Assembly: GCA_024761205.1 (NCBI GenBank)
Contig: JAMASS010000046.1
Location: forward strand, 1-32,983
Source: Limisphaerales bacterium
Lineage (GTDB): Bacteria > Verrucomicrobiota > Verrucomicrobiia > Limisphaerales > AAA164-E04
Direction of reading: 5' to 3'
DNA length: 32,983 bases
Numbering within the stretch: position 1 is the first letter of the stretch; every line of letters begins with the position of its first letter. The notes under the pieces are model-generated. The model had not been told where the DNA came from and searched no databases. It saw only the letters and a list, made by a program, of their open reading frames with translations. Shown piece by piece: positions 1-7,596 of this stretch. The translations under genes and the position numbers were made by a program.

Positions 1-259
1 GCTAGGCCGTCTTGGCGGTGTTGGCAAAGTGTGGGAACGAGGTGATCGGTCCGTTGATCTGGAGGGGTGGCGGGTCGGGAACGTTGAGTCTCATAATGAC
101 CGGCTCCGCCGAAAAGGGCGTTTGTCGAGGTAAGGTCTCTGTGGCCCTTTGCAAAGTCCCCAAGCCCGGACGCAACGCACCTTGCGGACATGATCGTTTG
201 GCCGGGCTCGACCGCAAATGAAAAATTAAGCAGACAGCACCGGTGGCAAGACCGAATGC
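1..259. repeat. Left copy of 259-bp inverted terminal repeat
   Basis: Bases 1-259 equal the reverse complement of 32725-32983 except at positions 128 (A against C) and 244 (T against C). Similarity stops sharply at 260. Short ORFs on both strands of the repeat resemble no family I know, so I treat it as non-coding or as the end of a larger repeated element. It directly precedes the VWA-PKD gene, whose promoter may lie at or near its inner edge. Whether it is a mobile-element end or a dispersed repeat that ended the assembly cannot be decided here. Confidence 0.9.
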
Positions 260-332
260 GGCTAAGATTTTCCCAGAAAATCAAAATCAAGGCTTTCGTG
301 AGTTGGGAAGGTTTTTAAGAATAGAGGCTTTT

Positions 333-2576
333 ATGGCTGCATCTGCAATCATTTGCTTCATCCCCTATCGAACGCTTCGATGGCTGGCGCTCGCGTTGTT
401 CACCATTACCTCGGCCACGGCGGGGGACTTCGTCATCGTTGTCGACACGTCCGGCTCCATGACCAAAGCCATCTCGCCGTTCGACAAACGCATTCGGATA
501 AAGGTCGTTCAGGAGGCGTTGCGAGCTCATCTCCAAGCCCTGCTTCAGGAACAGGAATCGCGGATCACGCTCATTTCGTTTAATACCGGAATTCAATCGA
601 AAATCGAAGTCTCCGGAAAAAACGCTCACGAGCAAGCCTTCCAATGGATTGAGGGACTGGCGGATGAAGCAAGGGGGCCAGGCCGAGACAAGACGTTTCT
701 CTGGACGACGTTGCGCGAAGCGCTGCGGGTCGCCGAAGGTTACTCCCGGCAAGCTCCGGGACAAACGGTCAACGTCCGGGTGCTCACCGACGGGCAGGAC
801 AACGAGAATGTCACGACTTTCCCGAAAATTCTCGACGAATTCCCCCTCGTAGACGGAAAGAGCATACGGGGCAACCTCGTCATTCTCGGTGATTTGGTCA
901 TGGACTTGAAGCCGCACCCGAGATTCGATATTATCTCCGACCCCCATTTCGAGGTGCTTTTCCCGCCGGTCATCCTCAGGTGTCCGAAAGAGGTCCGAAT
1001 CGGTGAGGCAATGCGGGCCTTCGACAACTCGAAATCCGGCTATGAGCATTACTCCTGGAGCGTGGACGGTCAAGAAGTGAGCAATTCCAAAGTGCTAACA
1101 CATACCTTCACCTCCCCCGGAGCGCACACCATAACCCTTGATGCAAGAGGAGCGAAAGGCGGACGGACACGATCGCAGATCACCCTTCAAGTCACCCGCC
1201 CCGTTTCCCGGGTGGCTTTCAAGGCGCCGGCGGAAGCGGCGCACCGACAGGCCGTGCAATTTGCCAATGAATCCGAAGGAGATTTTGTCTCCTTCCATTG
1301 GGATTTTGGCGACGGTGCGACCAGCACTGAGCGGTCCCCTCTGCACCGTTACACCAATCGTGGCCCCAAGCCAAAAAACTTCGACGTTCAACTCGTCGGC
1401 GTTCTCGCCTCCGGCAAACGAATTGACGGCGTTCCCCACCATCTGACTATCCTTCCCCCCGCCGCCTTTCCGCCTCCACAAGCCGCCATCCGCTTCGACG
1501 AAACAGCCGAAATCACCGTCGAGCAAAGCGTTCAGTTTTTCGACGAATCCACCGGCCTGGTCGAATCCCGGCACTGGAACTTCAATGACGAAGGCGAAAG
1601 TCTATCCAGACATCCCGAATTCACCTTCGCCGCACCGGGAGAAAAGACGATTACGCTCACGGTCCAAGGTCCCGGTGGACAATCCGTCGATAGACGATCC
1701 ATAACCGTCCTTCCCCTTGCCCTGAACATGGAACTGGGCTGGTTGAACCGACAGAACCTCCCTATCGCAGCGCCCGGAATCATAAATTTCGGTCCCATCC
1801 AAGCCTCCCAAGTCCAGCAAGAGGGCCGCACGACTCCGTCCGTCGGACGGTTCGTGGTGCGCTTCCCGAGGGAACTTCCCTCCGGAAACGGTTTTCGACT
1901 GGAGTTTTCCGACAACCTTAATGAAGTGCTTTGCGTCCGCACTTACGATCCCGGCACCGGCCAACGCAGAGCCCTGGACTCCAATCTGTTACGAACTGGA
2001 ACATTCGAAATCGCGTTTGTTCCGAACGCGTCCATCGGCAATTGGTCAGGTGAAGTCCGTTTCATTCCGGTCGGCGAACGCCTGCTCGTCAATGGCTTCG
2101 GCCTACCCGTCGCCATCCCGGTGAAAGTCGCCATCAGAGGTCGGGGCACGCAACTGTTCTACGGGCTGATCATCCTAGTAGCGGCATTCCTTCTATTCTT
2201 ATTATTTCTCCGAAAAAAAGCAACGGCGGGCCTCGCCATACCGCCCGACGTAAAAATGCGAGTGGAACTTACCGAAACGTCGCCCCTCGACGCGACGGTG
2301 GTGCGGCCACCAGAACCCTTCACTCTGGAAAGGCACGACCGCATCTATCTCAGCCAAGCGGATGTGGAAAGTCCCGACGACTTCGTCTATGACCTCGACG
2401 CGAAAGGCTACTCTTTCCTCCGCCAGTCCAAGACGCTCGATTTCTGCCGACCCACAGGCAAACCAAAGCCGGTCCGCACCTCGGATTCCATCAAAATTTC
2501 CTCCACCGACGGCACCAAACGAACCCTGCAAGTGACCATTGCCGAAGATATGGATTCAGACCGTTTTTCCGACTGA
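333..2576 (+). CDS. Exported VWA-PKD protein with C-terminal membrane anchor
   Basis: 747 residues. An N-terminal signal sequence (about 1-30, ending ITSATA) is followed by a von Willebrand A domain (about 32-215) with an intact metal site: D38-T-S-G-S42 and T-D153-G. Two or three PKD-type beta-sandwich repeats follow (about 225-520); the clearest has W323-D-F-G-D-G328. One transmembrane helix (about 606-627) is followed by R-K-K and a roughly 120-residue tail, probably cytoplasmic. I infer a periplasmic adhesion or scaffold protein that could pass information across the membrane. I chose ATG 333 because AGAGG lies just upstream and the signal peptide begins there; the in-frame ATG at 243 would start inside the terminal repeat. 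It lies upstream of the tubulin-like gene on the same strand, and VWA proteins are known genomic partners of one FtsZ-like family. Domains are clear; the role is inferred. Confidence 0.82.
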   Translation: MAASAIICFIPYRTLRWLALALFTITSATAGDFVIVVDTSGSMTKAISPFDKRIRIKVVQEALRAHLQALLQEQESRITLISFNTGIQSKIEVSGKNAHEQAFQWIEGLADEARGPGRDKTFLWTTLREALRVAEGYSRQAPGQTVNVRVLTDGQDNENVTTFPKILDEFPLVDGKSIRGNLVILGDLVMDLKPHPRFDIISDPHFEVLFPPVILRCPKEVRIGEAMRAFDNSKSGYEHYSWSVDGQEVSNSKVLTHTFTSPGAHTITLDARGAKGGRTRSQITLQVTRPVSRVAFKAPAEAAHRQAVQFANESEGDFVSFHWDFGDGATSTERSPLHRYTNRGPKPKNFDVQLVGVLASGKRIDGVPHHLTILPPAAFPPPQAAIRFDETAEITVEQSVQFFDESTGLVESRHWNFNDEGESLSRHPEFTFAAPGEKTITLTVQGPGGQSVDRRSITVLPLALNMELGWLNRQNLPIAAPGIINFGPIQASQVQQEGRTTPSVGRFVVRFPRELPSGNGFRLEFSDNLNEVLCVRTYDPGTGQRRALDSNLLRTGTFEIAFVPNASIGNWSGEVRFIPVGERLLVNGFGLPVAIPVKVAIRGRGTQLFYGLIILVAAFLLFLLFLRKKATAGLAIPPDVKMRVELTETSPLDATVVRPPEPFTLERHDRIYLSQADVESPDDFVYDLDAKGYSFLRQSKTLDFCRPTGKPKPVRTSDSIKISSTDGTKRTLQVTIAEDMDSDRFSD

Positions 2577-2745
2577 GGCGATCAGCTTCCGTTTCACAAT
2601 GCCCCGTTAAGACTTGCTGCAAGGCAGAGCCCAAACTAGCTTATGCCCGGAAGCCCTTGGTCAAAGAATGGCCGACTTCCCTGAAACGCTCGCTCAAACC
2701 CTTGACCCATCTAATATGCGTTAAACTGTTAAGAGAGGAAGATAA

Positions 2746-3015
2746 ATGGAAACAGAGGAACTTATATCTTATCTATCCAATAAGATTCAAACGCAAGCAA
2801 TGGCAGAATCAGAGAGAATTGCTTTAATTCGCCAGCTTCAAGAAATCAGATCGAAAGAAATTAACCAAAATAAAGAAAAATGGAAGAAAAGGTTTATTGC
2901 AGCGGCTACTATTGGGCTGTCCATTTGGATTTCGATTTTGGTTTTGATAATTATGGTTTGGTTTATACTTGGCATTTTTGGCATTTATATTATGACCGAC
3001 AACAAAACATTATGA
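2746..3015 (+). CDS. Small single-helix membrane protein before the tubulin-like gene
   Basis: 89 residues. The first 48 or so form a charged, probably helical or coiled region. K-K-R then leads into a long hydrophobic helix (about 50-82, rich in I, L and W) and a short tail ending MTDNKTL. A good ribosome site (GAGAGGAAG) precedes ATG 2746. The stop overlaps the tubulin-like start (ATGA, 3012-3015), which implies translational coupling. The coding sequence is clearly more AT-rich than its neighbours. The last residues copy the tubulin-like protein's own N-terminus because of a 20-bp tandem duplication; without it the two frames would be fused. I recognise no family. It may act as a membrane anchor or adaptor for the tubulin-like protein, or it may be the detached N-terminus of that protein. 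Confidence 0.65.
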   Translation: METEELISYLSNKIQTQAMAESERIALIRQLQEIRSKEINQNKEKWKKRFIAAATIGLSIWISILVLIIMVWFILGIFGIYIMTDNKTL

Positions 3016-3028
3016 CCGACAACAAAAC
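2989..3028 (+). repeat. Perfect 20-bp tandem duplication spanning a start codon
   Basis: ATTATGACCGACAACAAAAC occurs at 2989-3008 and again, directly adjacent, at 3009-3028. Each copy contains an ATG. The second ATG (3012) starts the tubulin-like gene; the first lies inside the upstream small gene in its own frame. Twenty is not a multiple of three, so the duplication separates two frames that would otherwise be continuous. Confidence 0.95.
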
Positions 3029-6023
3029 CGACAGCGACTTCACCATCAGCCCCAGCCTATTCATCGGCTTGGGCACCAACGGCTGGCAAATCCTCGACGA
3101 CCTCCGCAAGCTCATGTTCGAAGAGTTCGGCCGCGCCGGGCTTCCCTGCTGCCGCTACCTCGCCCTAGAAACCGACGCAGGGAAAAAACCGGACAACAGC
3201 TTGCTCCCCAACGAACCGGCGCCCTACGAGAAAATCGACCCGCGCTACATCACGCTTCCCAGCGTGGACATCGTCAAAAAACGCATCCAGTCGAAAAGTG
3301 GAGAACACGGCTACGTCGACGGCTTAAGTGAATGGCTCGACCCGAGGCTCATCAACAATCAAGGCACGAAAAGCTTCACTGCCGGCGCCGGCCACATCCG
3401 GCAAGCCGGTCGGCTCTGCCTCTGGGAAAACTGGGACTCCGTCGCCGAGGGCTTGGAAAAATCCATCCAAGCCATCAAAGACCCAATCCATCACAGCGAA
3501 GCAGACGCCTTCTTGCGCGACGACTACTTTCCGAGCAAACACAGCGACGCCCAGGTGCCCTCGCAATCTTTCATCAACGACGCCCCCAAGGTCTACATCT
3601 GCGGCACCTTCTGCGGCGGCACTTGCAGCGGCACCTTCATTGACGTGGCCTACTTCGTCAACGAACTGCTCGGCATCCGCAACCGAAGTGCCATGAGAGG
3701 CGGCAACCAGTCCAAAGTCATCGGTCTTTTCACTTTCATTGACAACAAAAGTCTCAAACCAAACAAAAAAGTTCACCTCATCAACTCCTGGGCCGCCCTG
3801 CGCGAGCTTGACTTCTACTGCCAAGGCAGCAGCAGCTATCAGGCAAAGCTTCCGGACGGACGCGACATCGAGACCTCGGACGAACCCTTCGACACAGTCT
3901 ATCTCGAATCTATGGCCAACTCGGACACCACCTTCAACAACGAAAACGGCCTCACCCAAATGTGCGCCATGAACCTCTTCACCGAAGTCGTGACCGGCAT
4001 GGCCGATGACAAAGATACCATCCGCGTCAACTTCACCTCCGTGGACGGCTACATGGACCCCAACGTCTCCGGCTACCTGCGCGCCTTCAGCGCCTTCGGT
4101 CTCTCCGCCATCTGGTATCCCCGCTACCGCATCTCCCGCGCCATCAACCGGACGCTGGCCATCGACATGATTGCCGCTTGGCGCGGCCACGAAGCCACCG
4201 TCAACCAAAACACGCTGGACGAGGATGTTCAGAGAGACTGGAACAAAATCTACAACCGGGCCAAAAACAGCCTCATCGGTGCCGTGGAAGGCGCCCGGTG
4301 CCCTCAAAATCTTCCCGGTGAGATTGACGCCCTCTTCAGGAAAGAACAGGCCGGATTCGCCTACATTGAATGGGAAGGAATCGAAAGCTACCTGAGCACC
4401 TTCCCCAAGAAAGCCCCCTTGAGCGACCGGTTGCAGCACCCCCAAGGCGACTATTACCGCAAAATCAGCAATGCCGGAACCCTCGCCACCAAAGACCTGA
4501 GAACGAGTCTCGAAAAATCCCTCATCAAATACCTGGCCAACCACACCGTCGCCGAGGCCAAGGCATACGTCCAACGCCTCATCGAAAAATCCCAGCAAGC
4601 CCAGGCCGAACTCCCGGAAAACCTGCCGGACTCCCCCAAACTCGTTGACTTCAACCCGGAACAAGGCGTTCCCGGCAATCCCTTCGGCCAGTGGTTGCGA
4701 CGGGAAAGACCCAAGTCCCTGAGCCAGTGGCCCGTTTATTTGCTCAATCTGGCCGCATGGTTTCTCTTAAACAAAAGGCGTCCCCAAGCTGAAGAGCCCT
4801 ACCGGCGCGTCATCTGGAGAGAGGCACGCCAACGCGCCAAAGACCACCTCAACAAAATCAGAAACTCCACTCTCCACCGAGTGCTCGAAAACAGCCTCCA
4901 ATTCATGGAAGACCTAGACCGGCGCGTCGATGCAGTCGACGCCCGGCTGAAGACGTTTCAGGACACCTGCGAAAAAGAAAGAGACAGACTAATCGCCCCC
5001 CAAACCGCCAGCAACGTGCTCATCATCTCCCAAGACGATCCCGACAGCCTCGAAGACGACGTGAACCAAGGCGTCGCCGAAATCCGGAAAAACCGGGACG
5101 CCAAATCCTGGCGCCGCGAATTCATCGGCAAAGACGACGATCCCATCGCCCTTATGGAAAATGAACGCATTGATAACCTCATCTTGCGCGTGGACAAGGC
5201 ATTCAACCGGGACAGCCAATCCGTGACCAACCAATTCCAAATCGGCAAAGAAGCCGTCTCCAATTTCAAAAAGCACATCCGGCGCCTCGTCAAAAGCTCC
5301 CTGCCCTACGTGGAAACCGTCGGCGAGTGGAAACCCCTGCCGATGCCGAAATTGCCCAACCGCCTCTTCTGCCATGACTCAGACGCCGGAAAACAATTGA
5401 CCGCCGCCGCCAATGAGGAACTGCAAAACACCGACGACTACAAAGAAGCAATCGTCAACCTTGGCCATTTTGTCTTCCTTTACCGGGAAATCGCCGGACT
5501 CACCATCACCGACCTCGCCATCCACAAGCACGCCGCAAAGGAACTCGACATCTCGGAAAAAAACCCCCGAGCCTTTTACACCAACTTCACCCATCAAGGC
5601 GGGGAAAACTTCTTCAACCTCCAACGCGATGAAGACTTCAAACACCTCCGCCGGTGGATCGACGCCATGCGCTACCTCTCCCCCGACTCCTTCAAAGAAC
5701 GCGGCGAATCCCTCATGCTCCAATACAAAAACGAACAAGGCATGAGAGTGGAAATCGCCGTCGAACGCAAACGCGCCCTCACCAAAGAACTGCGCAAATT
5801 CCTCGAAAAACACGAAGCCCAGACCCTCATCGATCAATTCCAAGAAACCCTCCGTGCCCTCGGCAAACCCGCCGTCATCCGACGCATGGAGGCCGAAGTG
5901 GAAAAACTTCCCGAAAACGATAGCAAAGCCCGGAGCGAAATGCAGGGAAGACACGAAAAAATCCTCGCCGAAACCTTCCTCGCCGACTCGCTCGACCGGA
6001 AAACACCGGCGACGGACCGCTGA
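3012..6023 (+). CDS. FtsZ/tubulin-like protein (Tubulin_2 type), 1003 residues
   Basis: The N-terminal 450 or so residues look like the prokaryotic tubulin-like family: a Rossmann-type opening FIGLGTNGW (17-25) and a variant tubulin signature loop C201-G-G-T-C-S-G207 within CGTFCGGTCSGTF, where FtsZ/tubulin has GGGTGSG. Residues 450-1003 are mostly charged and helical with a likely coiled-coil stretch, much longer than FtsZ. I infer a nucleotide-binding, possibly filament-forming cytoplasmic protein with a large helical arm. ATG 3012 is chosen because it overlaps the upstream stop; the frame is open to 2880 but would run antisense to nothing and over the small gene. In published comparative work one such family co-occurs with VWA, GTPase and OmpA-family membrane proteins and was proposed to remodel membranes. 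A 446-codon open frame on the opposite strand is a composition artefact. Confidence 0.82.
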   Translation: MTDNKTDSDFTISPSLFIGLGTNGWQILDDLRKLMFEEFGRAGLPCCRYLALETDAGKKPDNSLLPNEPAPYEKIDPRYITLPSVDIVKKRIQSKSGEHGYVDGLSEWLDPRLINNQGTKSFTAGAGHIRQAGRLCLWENWDSVAEGLEKSIQAIKDPIHHSEADAFLRDDYFPSKHSDAQVPSQSFINDAPKVYICGTFCGGTCSGTFIDVAYFVNELLGIRNRSAMRGGNQSKVIGLFTFIDNKSLKPNKKVHLINSWAALRELDFYCQGSSSYQAKLPDGRDIETSDEPFDTVYLESMANSDTTFNNENGLTQMCAMNLFTEVVTGMADDKDTIRVNFTSVDGYMDPNVSGYLRAFSAFGLSAIWYPRYRISRAINRTLAIDMIAAWRGHEATVNQNTLDEDVQRDWNKIYNRAKNSLIGAVEGARCPQNLPGEIDALFRKEQAGFAYIEWEGIESYLSTFPKKAPLSDRLQHPQGDYYRKISNAGTLATKDLRTSLEKSLIKYLANHTVAEAKAYVQRLIEKSQQAQAELPENLPDSPKLVDFNPEQGVPGNPFGQWLRRERPKSLSQWPVYLLNLAAWFLLNKRRPQAEEPYRRVIWREARQRAKDHLNKIRNSTLHRVLENSLQFMEDLDRRVDAVDARLKTFQDTCEKERDRLIAPQTASNVLIISQDDPDSLEDDVNQGVAEIRKNRDAKSWRREFIGKDDDPIALMENERIDNLILRVDKAFNRDSQSVTNQFQIGKEAVSNFKKHIRRLVKSSLPYVETVGEWKPLPMPKLPNRLFCHDSDAGKQLTAAANEELQNTDDYKEAIVNLGHFVFLYREIAGLTITDLAIHKHAAKELDISEKNPRAFYTNFTHQGGENFFNLQRDEDFKHLRRWIDAMRYLSPDSFKERGESLMLQYKNEQGMRVEIAVERKRALTKELRKFLEKHEAQTLIDQFQETLRALGKPAVIRRMEAEVEKLPENDSKARSEMQGRHEKILAETFLADSLDRKTPATDR

Positions 6024-6113
6024 ACCTTCGGCCTCCGAAAAGCGAAAACCAAGCGCACCGCCGCAAACGAACGCCCGCCATCCCCTTCCGCAAAAATCAG
6101 CGGACGCCCCGGC

Positions 6114-7505
6114 TCACCGCCCGATAAACGCGCCGTCCGTTTCCTTGGCGACATCGATGAGGAATTTGCCGAATTCCCCCTGAAAATAATCGCCGATGGC
6201 CACCGTGTTCACGGTCACGCCCAGCCGACGTTTGTTCGTGCGGCACAAGTCGACGATGTCTCTCATATTTTGCCGAATCCGCTTTCGGGTTTGGCGGGGC
6301 AGTCGCGGCTCACCGTCCGTGAACAGGATGATCGTTTGCAGATTCGGATAGCGGTAGGCAGCTTCCAGGGCATCCAGCGTGCCGGTGTGTTCCTCCGGCT
6401 GAATACCTTGAATCTTCTGAATCAGGTTGGACCGATTTGTGCCTCCGTCCGCTCCGGAAACGTCGAGAAACTGCCGGTTCGGCGGAAAGGCGTCGACCTT
6501 TTCGTTGAAGGTGATCAGAAAACAATTTTTCATCGCCAAATGCTCGAGCCAGGTTTCTACCACCTGTTTGGATTCCTCCCACCGCTCACCCTTCATGCTG
6601 GAAGACCGATCGAGCAAAATGCCGACGAATTCCAAATCCCCCTTCAGTCCCAGGAGCTTTTTATGCACGCTCTCTTTTCCGGCACCGTCGCTTGCCTTAG
6701 CCTTCGCCAATTGGCTGTGCAAGTCGCGATTCTCGGCCTTAGCCGTCGCCAGTTCCTGCTCCCGGGATTGCAAAAGTTCTTCGATTCGGTGCTTTTCAGC
6801 GCTGAGGTCACTGATTTCATTTTTTGCCTCCGCCAGTTCCCACTCCCGGGATTGCAAAAGTTCTTCGATTCGGCGCTTTTCAGCGCTGAGGGAGCTGATT
6901 TCATTTTCCCGCTGCAAGGTTTTCTTCTTAGCCTCCTCCAAATCGCGCTTCAGGGATTCCAATCGTTCTTCAATTCGGCGCTTTTCCGCCTTAGCCTTCG
7001 CCAATTGGCTGTGCAAGTTGCGATTCTCGGCCTTTGTCGCCGCCAGTTCCGTCTCCCGGGATTGCAAAAGTTTTTCGATTCGGTGCTTTTCAGCGCTGAG
7101 GTCACTGATTTCATTTTTTGCCTCCGCCAGTTTCTGCTCCCGGGATTGCAAAAGTTCTTCGATTCGGCGCTTTTCGGCGATGAGGGAGCTGATTTCATTT
7201 TCCCGCTGCAAGGTTTTCTTCTTAGCCTCCACCAATTCGCGCTTCAGGGATTCCAATCGTTCTTCAATTCGGCGCTTTTCGGCCTTAGCCTTCGCCAATT
7301 GGCTGTGCAAGTCGCGATTCTCGGCCTTTACCTCCGTCAGTTCCTTCAATTGTTTTTCGAGGTTGGGTTCATTTTTCGCCGATTCGTCTTTCACTGCCGC
7401 CAATCGACCGGCAGAGATGAGCACGACGCCGACGAGTGCCAGCCAAGCCAATTCGTTGAAGGAAATGAACAACGGCCAGTTAAAGTTGGTGTGGGTGCGT
7501 TTCAT
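6114..7505 (-). CDS. MotB/ZorB-like membrane protein with coiled coil and VWA domain
   Basis: 463 residues. A short basic N-terminus is followed by one transmembrane helix (about 10-33). The motif PLFISFNEL before the helix resembles the entry segment of MotB/OmpA-type stator proteins. Residues 40-265 form an almost pure coiled coil of E/K/R/L heptads with repeated EKRRIEELLQSRE and AENRDLHSQL blocks. Residues 285-463 form a VWA domain with D299-R-S-S-S303 and T-D397-G-E-P. Positive-inside charge suggests the coiled coil and VWA domain are periplasmic. I chose ATG 7505; the frame is open further upstream only through TTG. It sits immediately downstream of the long coiled-coil membrane gene, like a MotAB or ZorAB pair, but with VWA where OmpA would be. 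Extra ORFs of 399 and 417 codons on the + strand are shadows of the repetitive coiled coil. Confidence 0.78.
   Translation of the reverse strand: MKRTHTNFNWPLFISFNELAWLALVGVVLISAGRLAAVKDESAKNEPNLEKQLKELTEVKAENRDLHSQLAKAKAEKRRIEERLESLKRELVEAKKKTLQRENEISSLIAEKRRIEELLQSREQKLAEAKNEISDLSAEKHRIEKLLQSRETELAATKAENRNLHSQLAKAKAEKRRIEERLESLKRDLEEAKKKTLQRENEISSLSAEKRRIEELLQSREWELAEAKNEISDLSAEKHRIEELLQSREQELATAKAENRDLHSQLAKAKASDGAGKESVHKKLLGLKGDLEFVGILLDRSSSMKGERWEESKQVVETWLEHLAMKNCFLITFNEKVDAFPPNRQFLDVSGADGGTNRSNLIQKIQGIQPEEHTGTLDALEAAYRYPNLQTIILFTDGEPRLPRQTRKRIRQNMRDIVDLCRTNKRRLGVTVNTVAIGDYFQGEFGKFLIDVAKETDGAFIGR
6694..7319 (-). repeat. 294-bp in-frame tandem repeats encoding the coiled coil
   Basis: The block starting GCCTTAGCCTTCGCCAATTG recurs at 6694, 6988 and 7282, an exact 294-bp period. 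294 bp is 98 residues or 14 complete heptads, so each added unit keeps both frame and coiled-coil register. Two units and part of a third are present, with only scattered differences between copies. A shorter internal period is also visible within each unit. Confidence 0.9.
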
Positions 7506-7596
7506 CAAAAAAATGGCGGCTAGCGATAGGCGCCGGCAGACCAGATCGTTTACAGAACCTTGCTTCTTAACTCGGGGCCAGCGCTGTGAATTGCGA

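Noticed and set aside
12-221. Open frames of 69-71 codons in the terminal repeats
   Set aside because: Present on both strands, no recognisable family and no ribosome site; probably chance frames in a GC-rich repeat.
2880-3011. 44-residue N-terminal extension of the tubulin-like protein
   Set aside because: It would overlap the small membrane gene in another frame; ATG 3012 overlaps that gene's stop and begins a sensible N-terminus.
3324-4664. 446-codon open frame on the - strand inside the tubulin-like gene
   Set aside because: It is antisense to a conserved protein with tubulin motifs, is Gly/Val-rich with no domain, and follows from GC-biased codon use.
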